From Candidatus Poribacteria bacterium (GTDB lineage: Bacteria > Poribacteria > WGA-4E > GCA-2687025), in contig JABGQA010000135.1 of assembly GCA_018644665.1 (NCBI GenBank), positions 1 through 37,778 on the forward strand: DNA of 37,778 nt, in the 5' to 3' direction. The notes under the pieces are model-generated. The model was not told where the DNA came from. It did no database searches and saw nothing but the letters and a program-made list of their open reading frames with translations. The translations under genes were made by a program, and so were the position numbers. Numbering within the stretch: position 1 is the first letter of the stretch; each line of letters starts with the position of its first letter. Below are positions 7,113-15,767 of this stretch, one piece after another.

Positions 7113-7131
7113 CCCGACCGGGTCTGTCGGG
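7113..7131. promoter_or_regulatory. Candidate Rrf2 operator, distal copy
   Basis: CCCGAC-N7-GTCGGG, a perfect 6-bp dyad. It lies 43 bp from the proximal copy, about four helical turns, so two bound dimers would face the same side of the DNA. Confidence 0.55.
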
Positions 7132-7561
7132 ATAGCCGTCCGAGGGACCCCCAGCATCGCCTTCGGCAGTCGCGGCGCCGAAGCTCTGCGAGCTCCACGG
7201 TAGCGAGTGGTTAGCGGCCTCGGCCGGGCAGCGTGTTTGGCGTCCGATCCCGTTCGGCGACTACGATCCCGGCGGGTGTCTGCTGGGTTCGCACCGAGGT
7301 CAAGACCCATCCACTGTGGCGCCTTCGATGGGAGCGGCCTTCCGGCGCGTCCCGAGTGGTGCGATCCTCGTCACGGACGGACGGCGTGCAGCCATGCCAC
7401 CGACGTTCCGTACGTGGCCCGGCAGGAACCCGCCCGATGCGCGATCCCATGTCAGCGGGGTAGACGTCGATCCCATTCCGCTGCTGGCAGTCGACTGCGC
7501 GGGCGGCAATGGCCAAACGGGCAGGACTTCATCTCGGCAACCCCCACAACCGGGGCGACAC
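7132..7561. other. Gap without a recognised gene
   Basis: These 430 bp lie between the operators and the secreted-protein gene. The frame of the downstream gene stays open to 7316, but the extra residues are basic and Pro-rich, precede the signal peptide and look non-coding. I see no RNA gene or repeat. Confidence 0.5.
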
Positions 7562-9358
7562 ATGAGCATCGAGGCTTTGCACGGACGACGGAGCCGACTC
7601 TTCGGCACGAGCATCTGTGCTATCGCGTTGACGTCCCTGAGCGTCGTCACTCTTGGCGCGCGTTCGCAGGGGGCCGCATCGCGCCCCCACGTGGGGAGGC
7701 AGGGGGAGAATCGCGTTGCGAACTGGATTGCGGATACGGCTGAGGCATGGTCCTTCATCGGCGATGCGAGCTACGACGCGAACGCGTCCGCAACGCCCGA
7801 CGGTTCCGGGTCGATCAAGCTGATGACGCCCTACTACGACACGGAGGGCGGGCATCGTGAAGACTCGGGCCGCGCGCACTCGGACTACATCCCGGTCGAA
7901 CGCGCGGGGAAGCACACCTTCGCGTTCTACGCGAAGACCGCCAACGGTCCGACGTACGTGACCGCGATGGTCAGCATCCACGACGGCGACATGAAGTTCA
8001 TCCGCAACCTGCCCGGCGGGAGATATGGGACTACCGCGGACGGGCCCTGGGAGGAGTGCGTCCTACCCGTCTACGTCCCGGAAGAGGCCTCTTACGTCCG
8101 CGTCGTCGCGGTCAAGATGGCGGATACGCGCGTCGGCGGCGAAGTGTGGGTGGACGACTTCTACTTCGGGGAGGGCGTCGGCCTGGAACGTCCGCCGACC
8201 GACAAGCGGGCGTTCGACGGCGCGCACGTCCGTGTGGATGAACTCGGCAACTTCGAGGTCGCGAAGGACGGACGGTGGGAGCCGTTCTTCCCGCTGTGTA
8301 TGTACTCGGACAACCGCCGGGACGCGGCCGTGTATTCCGCGCAAGGCTGGAACGTCATCATCTGGACGTCGGTGGCTGCTCAGGTGCAAGAGGCACGGGA
8401 CGCCGTCTCGGAGTTCAACCCGAATGGCATGTTCGCGGGGTTCCAGATTCCGCAGTACACGTTTCCGTCCGGCTGGGCATACAACGATCTGGACGACCTG
8501 CGAGAGCAACTGGAGGGTGTGTTCGCCGCCGGTCTCGGTGAGAGCCTGCTGCTCTACTACTGGGACAACGAGAACAACCACGATCAGTGGGACGTGCCGG
8601 TCGACGTGATCGAAACGCTCAGGAGCATCGACGTCGACTCGGCGGGGCGACCGCGCCATCCGATATACGGGCTGCAAGGGAACTTCGGCGTGGCGCGGGT
8701 GTACTCCGCGCGCGGGTTGGTCGACGTGTCGGGAACCTACGTGGGCGGGGGCGCGGACGCCACGGGGGGCGCGGGTACCGGCGATCTGGACGGACTGCTC
8801 GTGCTCGACCGTCTCGAAGGGCAGGTGAGCCCCGCCGCCTTCGCGCAGTTCAACGGCGTCGACGGGCCGGGGGACATGCGACTGCGGCTCTACAACTCGA
8901 TCGCCCTGGGCGCGAAGGCCATGGGCTATTGGAGGGACTGCTACGAAGGCTGCGGCGACGGATACCAGGAGACGGTTGGGCCCGTGGACGAGAAGGCGTG
9001 GTGGCCGGACTTCCCGAACCTGCGCCGTGAGGTGGACGAACTGCTGCCGCTGATTCGCGAGCCGCACTGGACGTCCTGGACCGTGGACGTCGATCCGCCG
9101 GGCGTCGCGCGCGTCGGCACGCGCGATTACCTCGGCGAAGCCCATCTCATCGTCGTCAACCAGACCGGCGAGCCGCAGAGCGTGACGCTGACCGTCGACG
9201 GGCTGCCCTATCTGGATTGTGAGGTCCGCGACTACTTCAGCGGGCGGCGAATCGCCGGGGTGGTTGACGCGTCGTTTGTCGTGCAGTTGCGTGGCATCGA
9301 CGTGGGAGCCGGGACGCAGATCCTGCGGCTAGCGCCGTTGCTTCAGGGAGGCGGGTAA
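7562..9358 (+). CDS. Secreted protein of unknown function, CBM-like domain plus putative TIM-barrel
   Basis: A 598-residue protein with an N-terminal signal peptide (basic GRRSR, then a hydrophobic run, cleavage expected near residue 35-40). Residues about 50-200 look like a carbohydrate-binding-type jelly roll: alternating strands ending in GEVWVDDFYFGEG, a typical last strand. The middle (about 230-510) has features of a glycosidase-like barrel (MYSDNRRDAAVYSAQGWNVIIW, LLYYWDNENNHDQW, IALGAKAMGYW), and a small beta domain ends the protein. I do not recognise a named family or clear catalytic pair. ATG 7562 was chosen because it starts the signal peptide. No operon partner is evident; the next gene starts 198 bp later. 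Confidence 0.7.
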   Translation: MSIEALHGRRSRLFGTSICAIALTSLSVVTLGARSQGAASRPHVGRQGENRVANWIADTAEAWSFIGDASYDANASATPDGSGSIKLMTPYYDTEGGHREDSGRAHSDYIPVERAGKHTFAFYAKTANGPTYVTAMVSIHDGDMKFIRNLPGGRYGTTADGPWEECVLPVYVPEEASYVRVVAVKMADTRVGGEVWVDDFYFGEGVGLERPPTDKRAFDGAHVRVDELGNFEVAKDGRWEPFFPLCMYSDNRRDAAVYSAQGWNVIIWTSVAAQVQEARDAVSEFNPNGMFAGFQIPQYTFPSGWAYNDLDDLREQLEGVFAAGLGESLLLYYWDNENNHDQWDVPVDVIETLRSIDVDSAGRPRHPIYGLQGNFGVARVYSARGLVDVSGTYVGGGADATGGAGTGDLDGLLVLDRLEGQVSPAAFAQFNGVDGPGDMRLRLYNSIALGAKAMGYWRDCYEGCGDGYQETVGPVDEKAWWPDFPNLRREVDELLPLIREPHWTSWTVDVDPPGVARVGTRDYLGEAHLIVVNQTGEPQSVTLTVDGLPYLDCEVRDYFSGRRIAGVVDASFVVQLRGIDVGAGTQILRLAPLLQGGG

Positions 9359-9556
9359 CCGGTCGGCGTAGCGCCGCCTGGACGCCTCGGGCGATTGACA
9401 TGCCGTGGCGCCGTCGATAGTGTGTCCTCGGGGCCGGCGCGTAGCCAGGGATATGGACGCGTATGGGGATCACCCCTAGACCTGCCCGCTGGCCGACATC
9501 GCAATGGCCGTCAGTTCGGCGAGGACGAGCCGCCACACCTTCGGAGGATCGCGTCG

Positions 9557-10792
9557 ATGAGCGCCGCGCCTGAGCAGGATATGGAAAGACGGCTACGTGG
9601 GCTGTTTGGCTCCAACGTCGGCTGCGAGGGGCCGCTGGCGGCAAGCGGCGCCGGCCTGCGACTCACGGGCATTGATCTGCGCCCCCGGCTGACGCCGGAA
9701 CAGGCGACATTCCTTCTGGACGCTCTGAGCCGGTTCGGTGTCGTCAGCATTCCGGGGCAAGACCTGGAGACGTTCTCCCTCGCGCATATGGAACGGTTCG
9801 CCAACCACTGGGGCGCGCCGATTCCCCACCCGAACAACTTCCTGCGCGGCGGCAAGATGGCGCAATCCGACGGGGCCAGTGATGGCCCCGTCGAATGGCT
9901 CCCTTTCGACCGACGCAGAGCGTCCGTGGTGAGCGCTTCGTTTCCGGGACAACTCGAATGCCTGCCCCACGAGTCGCCAACGGTCCTCGTGGTATCCAAC
10001 TTCGCTGGCGTACTCCCAGCGAACTCTGAAGAACAGCCGGCTGCCGCGAGAGTGACGGCCGGTGGGTCCTGGCACACGGACATCGAATACGAACCCCTGC
10101 CTATCTACGTCTCCATGTTCCTGGTTCACAAGTCGCCCGTCGCGCGCAACGCGGAGACGGGGACGTGGGTCGAGGACCCGACAGACGGGAGCGACGACAT
10201 CCGTCCGTATCTCGACGGATCCGACGCCGAGCTTTACCGGCTGCGCAAGACGTTGCCCCTGAACGGCGAGACGGCGTTCGCGGACACTGCCGCGGCGCTC
10301 GCCGCTCTCCCGCCTTCAGAGCAGGCGTCCCTGGAACGGACGCAGGTGCGGCGTCGCCTGAACGAGGGCGATGAGGGCTGGCTTGCGCCACTTGTGAGGA
10401 CCAACCCGCGATCCGGGATCAAGTCCCTACACGGCCCGATATGGGCGTCACGACCACGAGTGCGGCCCGCGGTAGAGGTCGACGACATGACTCCGGAGGC
10501 GTCCCGGGCGCTTCTCGATCGGCTCGAAGCGCATGTCCTCCAGCCGCAGTTCCGGTACGACCATCCACACGTGCCGGGCGATGTTACGATCTGGGACAAC
10601 TACATGACGCTGCACAACGCGCCGCCGGTGAAAACGAACATCACCTCGGTCGATGACGCGCGGCTTCTCTATCGCTTGAGCTGCAAGGGCGATCCCGCGC
10701 TGACACTACCGAGGAACGACCCGCCGGAGTGGTTGGAGTCCCACGTCACGGGAAGCTACACGACGCCGCCCGGGACGATCGACGTCGAGTGA
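9557..10792 (+). CDS. TauD/TfdA-family Fe(II)/2-oxoglutarate dioxygenase
   Basis: A 411-residue non-haem iron oxygenase. The iron-binding facial triad is His173-x-Asp175 in SWHTDIEYEP and His353 in DNYMTLHNAPP; Arg373 in LLYRLSCKG is the 2-oxoglutarate anchor. Members hydroxylate taurine, 2,4-D, carnitine precursors and many other substrates, so the substrate is unknown here. It is longer than TauD (about 280 residues), with an insertion of about 100 residues between the triad halves (DPTDGSDDIRPYLDG onward). GGAGG lies 9 bp before ATG 9557. The phosphatase-like reading frame starts 30 bp after its stop. Confidence 0.88.
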   Translation: MSAAPEQDMERRLRGLFGSNVGCEGPLAASGAGLRLTGIDLRPRLTPEQATFLLDALSRFGVVSIPGQDLETFSLAHMERFANHWGAPIPHPNNFLRGGKMAQSDGASDGPVEWLPFDRRRASVVSASFPGQLECLPHESPTVLVVSNFAGVLPANSEEQPAAARVTAGGSWHTDIEYEPLPIYVSMFLVHKSPVARNAETGTWVEDPTDGSDDIRPYLDGSDAELYRLRKTLPLNGETAFADTAAALAALPPSEQASLERTQVRRRLNEGDEGWLAPLVRTNPRSGIKSLHGPIWASRPRVRPAVEVDDMTPEASRALLDRLEAHVLQPQFRYDHPHVPGDVTIWDNYMTLHNAPPVKTNITSVDDARLLYRLSCKGDPALTLPRNDPPEWLESHVTGSYTTPPGTIDVE

Positions 10793-10822
10793 CGGAACCC
10801 GATCCGCACGGAGACGAAGCGC

Positions 10823-11304
10823 GTGCTGACGGACCTGCCTTTTGGGCTTGCAGGTAGTGTGTTTCGCAGTCCCATGCCGTTCGGCCCCTACGACCCCGAC
10901 GGGTCACTTCTGGATCTGTACCAGCAGCACGACATATCCGCCGTGGCGCTGCTGGCGTCCGACGACGAATGCGAGCGGAAGGCAGGTCGGAATCTGCGTC
11001 TCCTGTATTCGGCTCGGGGCCTCGCGGTAACCCATGTGCCGATTGAGGACTACGGCGTCCCGTGTACGGAAGATCTCCGCGTGGCCGTCCCGGCGATTCT
11101 CTCCCACGCCCGTGGTGGCGGGATATCGTCGTCCACTGCTCCGCGGGCATAGGCAGGACGGGACTGGTGTTGGCGTCCGCAGCCAAGGTAGCGCTGGACG
11201 TAACCGGCGATGAGGCGATCCGATGGGTGCGTCAGCACATCCGCGGGGCGGTCGAGACGCGATCCCAGGAAAAGGTCGTGGGAGACTTCACGCCATCGCC
11301 GTAG
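10823..11304 (+). pseudogene. Dual-specificity-type protein phosphatase, frameshifted
   Basis: A GTG at 10823, with GGAG upstream, opens a frame that runs to a stop at 11152. The phosphatase signature VHCSAGIGRTG (HCxxGxxR) lies in a different frame that ends at 11304. The first frame supplies the N-terminal half (VALLASDDECERKAGRNL ... VTHVPIEDYGVP); the second supplies the catalytic loop and C-terminal helices. Adding one G to the GGG at 11120-11122 joins them into one continuous protein of about 160 residues. This is either a recent inactivating mutation or a sequencing or assembly error in a G-run. It is probably co-transcribed with the dioxygenase gene. Confidence 0.8.
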
Positions 11305-11391
11305 ACGTCGCCCGCGCGAGGCGGCTGTTGACGCCTGCACACGACGCTGAGACGCCGCCTCGGACCCTCGAATCGCCGTAGAGTAGACGCG

Positions 11392-11955
11392 CTACGCCGC
11401 CTTCAGCGTCTCGTGGATGCAGACGCGGAGGATGTGGTTCAGGATGAGGTGCAGATCCTCGACCAGGCCGTAGTCGTAGCTGTCCACCACGAACGGTATG
11501 TCGGACATGCCCGCCAGCTTGCCGCCGCCGAACCCAGTCGCGCCGATGGTCACGCAGCCGTTGTCGTTGGCGTACTGCATCGCGCGGAGGACGTTCTCGG
11601 AGTTGCCGCTGGCGCTTATCCCAACGACGACATCACCCTCGTTCAGCAGGTTCTTCAACTGCTCGATGAACACGTCGTCGTAGCTCGTGTCGTTGGACCA
11701 CGCAGTCATCACTGCGTTGTTGTCGGTGACGCTGATGAGACGCAGGCGGCGTTGTCCCTCCGTGACGGTGCCCTTGCCGAGGTCGCACGCCCAGTGCGAC
11801 GCCGTCGAGGCGCTTCCGCCGTTGCCCAAGACGAACACCTGCGCGTCGCGTTCGTGCGCGTCGAGTATCGCGCTGGCGATCTTCTCGACGGTGTCCTGAG
11901 GGGTCGCGTCAAGGATTCGCTTCAGCTCCGTCAGGTACTCACCGATCCACTTCAC
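11392..11955 (-). CDS. gmhA: Sedoheptulose-7-phosphate isomerase (GmhA family)
   Basis: A 187-residue SIS-domain isomerase converting sedoheptulose 7-phosphate to D-glycero-D-manno-heptose 7-phosphate, the first step of ADP-heptose synthesis for LPS or S-layer glycans. Motifs are VLGNGGSASTASHWACDLGKGT, which binds the phosphate, and GISASGNSENVLRAMQYA. No other heptose gene is in the window. GTG 11955 overlaps the stop of the upstream gene (GTGA), and GGAGG lies 8 bp before it, so the two genes are translationally coupled. Confidence 0.9.
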   Translation of the reverse strand: MKWIGEYLTELKRILDATPQDTVEKIASAILDAHERDAQVFVLGNGGSASTASHWACDLGKGTVTEGQRRLRLISVTDNNAVMTAWSNDTSYDDVFIEQLKNLLNEGDVVVGISASGNSENVLRAMQYANDNGCVTIGATGFGGGKLAGMSDIPFVVDSYDYGLVEDLHLILNHILRVCIHETLKAA

Positions 11956-12791
11956 TTGCCGTCCTCCTTGGGTGTGACGGGGGGCGCGTCTGCGGGGCGC
12001 GTGGCCAATCGCGCCGCCTGCTTTGCGAGCCGCTTCGCGTTGTCGATCTCCGTGACGATGGGTTCGTTTGCGAAGCCCACCGCGAATAGCACTCGGGGCG
12101 TGTCCGTCTCGAAGGCTACGCCGACGCGCAGTCCTTCTCGGAATCGCTGTTCGACTCCTACAGAGAAGGCGTCGCCATCCCACTCGGCGATGCCTCGCCA
12201 GTCTCTGCTCAGCGCGTACCAGGTCTTCTCAATGCCGCCGATAGGCTTGATGTCGGCATCGGACGCGTCGGGGTAGAGGGGGATCTTGACGCCCGCGTGC
12301 AGTTGGAAGAACCCCGCCGAAGGGAGGTTGAATTCCTTCGATACCAGAGCGAGCCCCACGGCGTGTTCCTTGCCCTCGCCCAGTTCCGCGGCCGCGATGC
12401 TCACGTTCGGCAGCGCGCCGTCCTGTCTAAGCACCAGAGCTCTAGCGTCCCACGACAGCGTGGCCGCGTCCGGCGCGGAGGCCGCGCTCCATGAGGCGCC
12501 GCCCTGTAGGCGACGTCCGAGGCCGAGGTCGAACGCCAGCGCGGCGCCCGTCCGGTCGAAGGGGTCTTCGGCGCGATAGCCACCGGTCAACGCCGCTACG
12601 AACATCCCGCGTGGAAGTACGTCGGCGGTGGGCGTGGATATAAGGCCGCGGCCGCCGAACGAGGCGCCTGCGTCGCCGGCTAGGACTAGGAGGAAGAGCA
12701 CGGCCGCCACCCGGACTGTCCATGCCGCAGTGGCGTTAGTCGTCTGGTGCGTGGGCGGTGCTTCGACCGGCCCCCACGGTTGGGACCCCAT
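11952..12791 (-). CDS. Putative outer-membrane beta-barrel protein, YjbH-like
   Basis: About 279 residues. A hydrophobic signal-like stretch (VRVAAVLFLLVLAGDAGA) is followed by FGGRGLISTPTADVLPRGMF, a motif resembling YjbH-type outer-membrane proteins, then many amphipathic strands with a repeated phasing (LALVSKEFNLPSAGFFQLHAGVKIPL, VGVEQRFREGLRVGVAFET). The C-terminus is a charged tail (KRLAKQAARLATRPADAPPVTPKEDGK). Its start is uncertain: ATG 12791 lies inside a dispersed repeat, and a GTG nearer the signal peptide is possible. It shares a GTGA overlap with gmhA and may be transcribed after livF. The family assignment is by pattern only. Confidence 0.6.
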   Translation of the reverse strand: MGSQPWGPVEAPPTHQTTNATAAWTVRVAAVLFLLVLAGDAGASFGGRGLISTPTADVLPRGMFVAALTGGYRAEDPFDRTGAALAFDLGLGRRLQGGASWSAASAPDAATLSWDARALVLRQDGALPNVSIAAAELGEGKEHAVGLALVSKEFNLPSAGFFQLHAGVKIPLYPDASDADIKPIGGIEKTWYALSRDWRGIAEWDGDAFSVGVEQRFREGLRVGVAFETDTPRVLFAVGFANEPIVTEIDNAKRLAKQAARLATRPADAPPVTPKEDGK

Positions 12792-12817
12792 CTCCATCTT
12801 CCCCTGCGAGGGGAAGA
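12774..12817 (-). repeat. Dispersed hairpin repeat, copy 2
   Basis: A perfect 9-bp stem with a 3-nt loop (TCTTCCCCT/AGGGGAAGA, 12797-12817) followed on the minus strand by GATGGAGATGGGGTCCCAACC. It shares CCCCTC, AGGGGAAG and ATGGGGTCC with the repeat at 846-893. It provides the likely ATG of the outer-membrane gene, so the element may have been recruited as its translation start. Confidence 0.55.
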
Positions 12818-12969
12818 CGTTCGCGGGAGTCACCGGCCAACGAGAGTGGCTATGCCCAAGGCGTGTGGGGGAACGCTTGGAAAGCACGCGCGTCCAGGAC
12901 TGTCTTGATCGCGTCGCTGTGGTGGGCGTGTTCCGGGTCGAGGGCGCTAGCGTCGCCATGCAACTCTCC

Positions 12970-13683
12970 TCACACGTCTCCGAGGTAGGCGCTGCGGACG
13001 CGCGGGTCGACGAGGAGTTCCTGCGCCGGCCCCTCCATCGTGATCGCGCCGGTTTCCATGACGTATCCCCGCGTGGCGACGTTGAGCGCCATGCGCGCGT
13101 TCTGCTCGACGAGGAGGATGGTAGCGCCGTCGGCGTGGAGGCGCCGGACAATCGCGAATATCTGCTCCACCAGCAGGGGCGCCAGGCCCAAGGAAGGCTC
13201 GTCGAGCAACAGCAGTTGGGGCCTCGCCATCAGGGCGCGGCCGATGGCGCACATCTGCTGCTCGCCGCCGGAGAGGCTTCCCGCCATCTGGTCCCAACGC
13301 TCGCGGAGACGCGGGAACAGCTCCGTGACGTAGTCGAAGTCCTCGCGGATGCCGTCCGCGTCCTTGCGGAGATAGGCCCCCATGTCGAGGTTCTCGGCCA
13401 CGGTCAGCTCGGCGAACAGCTTCCTGCCTTCCGGCGCCTGGGTGACACCGAGACGCACGATGTCCTTTGTCGGGCGATGTGTGATGTCCCGTTCGCGGAG
13501 ACGCACGCTTCCGCCGTTCACCCGGACGATGCCGCAGATAGCGTTCAGGGTCGTCGTTTTGCCCGCCCCATTGGCGCCGATGAGCGTGACGATCTCGCCC
13601 TCGTCGAGATGCAGGTCGATGCCGTGGAGCACCTCCATGCTGCCGTAGCCCGCCCGAAGCTGTTCGAGGCTAAGCAGGGGCAT
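12970..13683 (-). CDS. livF: Branched-chain amino acid-type ABC transporter, ATP-binding protein LivF
   Basis: A 237-residue ABC ATPase. Walker A is GANGAGKTT near 37-45, the Q-loop is in GVTQAPEGRKLF, the signature is SLSGGEQQMCAIGRAL, and Walker B LLLLDEPSLGL is followed by the LLVEQN switch region. The short length and Q-loop wording are those of LivF rather than LivG. It overlaps the end of livG by 14 bp. Such systems carry branched-chain amino acids, amides or urea; the substrate here is unknown, and no binding protein is encoded in the window. Confidence 0.93.
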   Translation of the reverse strand: MPLLSLEQLRAGYGSMEVLHGIDLHLDEGEIVTLIGANGAGKTTTLNAICGIVRVNGGSVRLRERDITHRPTKDIVRLGVTQAPEGRKLFAELTVAENLDMGAYLRKDADGIREDFDYVTELFPRLRERWDQMAGSLSGGEQQMCAIGRALMARPQLLLLDEPSLGLAPLLVEQIFAIVRRLHADGATILLVEQNARMALNVATRGYVMETGAITMEGPAQELLVDPRVRSAYLGDV

Positions 13684-14584
13684 CGGCTGTGTCCTCGTCG
13701 GCGATGCCCAGATACGCCGCGATCACCTCGGGGTTGTCGCGCACCTCGGCGGGCGAGCCCTCGGCGATCTTGCGGCCGTGATCCAGGACGATGATCCGGT
13801 CGGAGACGTCCATGACCAGGCGCATGTCGTGTTCGATGAGGAACACGGTCACGCCCGTGTCGCGAGTGCGCTCGATGAGTTCTATGAGTTCGTTGGTCTC
13901 CGTCGGGTTCATGCCCGCGCCCGGCTCGTCGAGGAGGAGGAGCGATGGGCGTGTCGCCAACGCCCGAGCGATTTCGAGCTGCCGTTGGTCTCCGTAGGGG
14001 AGATCGCTCGCCGCCTCCGTGGCGCGGTCTTCGAGGCCGACGAACTCCAGGTACCGCATGGCGGCGTCCTCGATCTCGCGCTCCTCGCGACGATGCCTTG
14101 GACTCGTCAGGGCGGCGTCCACGGCGTTGCTGCGCACGCGCCCGTGCAGGCCGACCTTGACGTTGTCGAGTACGGACAGGTCGCTGAATAGGCGGATGTT
14201 CTGGAACGTGCGCGCGATCCCAAGGCGGGTCAGCGAGTCCGGTGTCCGCGCTCGGTAGTAGAGCTTCCGCCGCGCCGACGGGATCATGAGCGCGATGAGA
14301 CCCAGTCCCGCGCTCGCCCCCGACACCAGCGTGGCGTGCAAGGGGTCGAAGACGCGCTCCGTCAGATCGACGCTGCCGTCGCCGTCGGGCTCGAACCGTA
14401 TGACGCCGGATGTCTTCTCGTAGAGCCCCGTCGCTACGTTGAAGACGGTGGTCTTGCCGGCCCCGTTCGGGCCGATGAGGCTCGTGATGCTGCCGCGTTG
14501 CACATCGAACGTCACGTCATCGACGGCATGGATGCCGCCGAAGTGCTTGGTCAGGGTCTCGACCTTGAGGATCGCTTGCGGCAT
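13670..14584 (-). CDS. livG: ABC transporter ATP-binding protein LivG with an unusual hydrophobic insertion
   Basis: A 304-residue ABC ATPase (typical LivG about 250-260). Walker A is GPNGAGKTT (38-46), the Q-loop is at IARTFQNIR (about 123-131), the LivG-type signature is LPYGDQRQLEIARAL and Walker B is LLLLDEP. Between residues about 70 and 113, where LivG usually has a short loop before the Q-loop, there is an extra segment containing an 18-residue hydrophobic run (ATLVSGASAGLGLIALMI) followed by ARRKLYYRAR. Such a run is odd for a cytoplasmic ATPase and could lie against the membrane. Its start abuts the livM stop. Confidence 0.9.
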   Translation of the reverse strand: MPQAILKVETLTKHFGGIHAVDDVTFDVQRGSITSLIGPNGAGKTTVFNVATGLYEKTSGVIRFEPDGDGSVDLTERVFDPLHATLVSGASAGLGLIALMIPSARRKLYYRARTPDSLTRLGIARTFQNIRLFSDLSVLDNVKVGLHGRVRSNAVDAALTSPRHRREEREIEDAAMRYLEFVGLEDRATEAASDLPYGDQRQLEIARALATRPSLLLLDEPGAGMNPTETNELIELIERTRDTGVTVFLIEHDMRLVMDVSDRIIVLDHGRKIAEGSPAEVRDNPEVIAAYLGIADEDTADAPA

Positions 14585-15762
14585 CAGGCGTCATCCTCGA
14601 GGTGGTACAGGTCGGATGGCTCCGATGTTCGGGTCGGCTCGTCAGCCGAGGAACGCTTGCGCGGCAAGAAGCCCTGTGGACGGAACACCATCACGACCAC
14701 CAGGAGGGCTCCGAACATCAGGAAGCGCGCGCGGTCGTCGACCTTCAGCACGATCGAGCCGATCGTCAGTTGCTCGCGCAACACCTCGCCGAGGCCGTAG
14801 ACGAGATACGTGCCGATGAGCGCGCCGCGGATCGAGCCCATGCCCCCGAGCACTAGACCACACAGGACGACTACGGAGAACCAGAAGTCGAACACGTTCG
14901 TGGACACGGTTCCCGTCTTGAATCCGATCAGCGCGCCGCCCACTCCGGCGATGAACGCCGATATGCCGAAAGCGTTCAGCTTGTTCGTGGTCAGGCTGAT
15001 CCCGCTGGTCATCGCGGACGTCTCGTCCGCCTTGATGGCGAACCAAGCGCGACCCATGCGCGACTTCTCCAGCCGTCGCATCACTCCGACGGCCAACGCC
15101 AGGGTGAGCAGGCATAGGTAGTAGAACTGCGGCGAGGAACCAAACCACTGGCCACCCGAGGGGTATTCCCACTGCCCGGCGGACTTGAGGATGCCGCTGT
15201 ACTCGCCCCCAACCAGTTCGGCGCCCCACGGGTTGATGGACGGGAAGTTCTTGAAGCCCGCGCCTCCGCCGGTCAACCACGACTCGCTACGGATGATCAC
15301 CCGGATGATCTCCGCGAAGGCGAACGTCACGATGGCGTAGTAGTCGCCCGAGAGGCGTAGTGTCGGCGCCCCGCGTATCAACCCCCACACCGCGGCGTGA
15401 AGCCCACCGACGATCAGCACGACGATGAACGACCCGGGGAACTGCATCCACGGTCGGTCGTAGAGGATCGTGGCGGTGTACGCGCCGATCGACGCGAACG
15501 CGACTACGCCGAGGTCGAGAAGGCCCGTGTAGCCCGTGACGATGTTGAGTGCCAGCGCGACGATGGAGTAGACGATGCAGAGCAGGAAGATGTCCGAAAT
15601 GCGCGCGCGGTATTGCATGGGGAGCGGCAGCAACGGAGCCACGAGAGATGCCACCACGAGCACGAGCAGGATTCCGCCTCCGACCCGGTGGGCGGGCTTT
15701 CCGGCGGTCTCGCGCCACCATCGGTCCCATGCGGCCCGCACGGCGGGGATGACGTTACCCAT
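14584..15762 (-). CDS. livM: ABC transporter permease LivM
   Basis: A 392-residue inner-membrane permease of the branched-chain type. Transmembrane segments are plain throughout; NIVTGYTGLLDLGVVAFASIGAY is the LivM hallmark near residue 80, GLILG-type strings (VVVLCGLVLGGMGSIRGALIG) mark the coupling region, and MVFRPQGFLP closes the last helix. A loop of about 35 residues rich in Gly and aromatics (INPWGAELVGGEYSGILKSA) lies in the middle. The C-terminal tail is acidic and soluble. It is followed by livG with a 1-bp overlap and preceded by livH with about 5 bp between the ends. Confidence 0.93.
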   Translation of the reverse strand: MGNVIPAVRAAWDRWWRETAGKPAHRVGGGILLVLVVASLVAPLLPLPMQYRARISDIFLLCIVYSIVALALNIVTGYTGLLDLGVVAFASIGAYTATILYDRPWMQFPGSFIVVLIVGGLHAAVWGLIRGAPTLRLSGDYYAIVTFAFAEIIRVIIRSESWLTGGGAGFKNFPSINPWGAELVGGEYSGILKSAGQWEYPSGGQWFGSSPQFYYLCLLTLALAVGVMRRLEKSRMGRAWFAIKADETSAMTSGISLTTNKLNAFGISAFIAGVGGALIGFKTGTVSTNVFDFWFSVVVLCGLVLGGMGSIRGALIGTYLVYGLGEVLREQLTIGSIVLKVDDRARFLMFGALLVVVMVFRPQGFLPRKRSSADEPTRTSEPSDLYHLEDDA

Positions 15763-15767
15763 GAGGC

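Noticed and set aside
7207..7561. A gene in the gap before the secreted protein
   Set aside because: All open frames are rich in Arg, Pro and Gly, without similarity or start signals.
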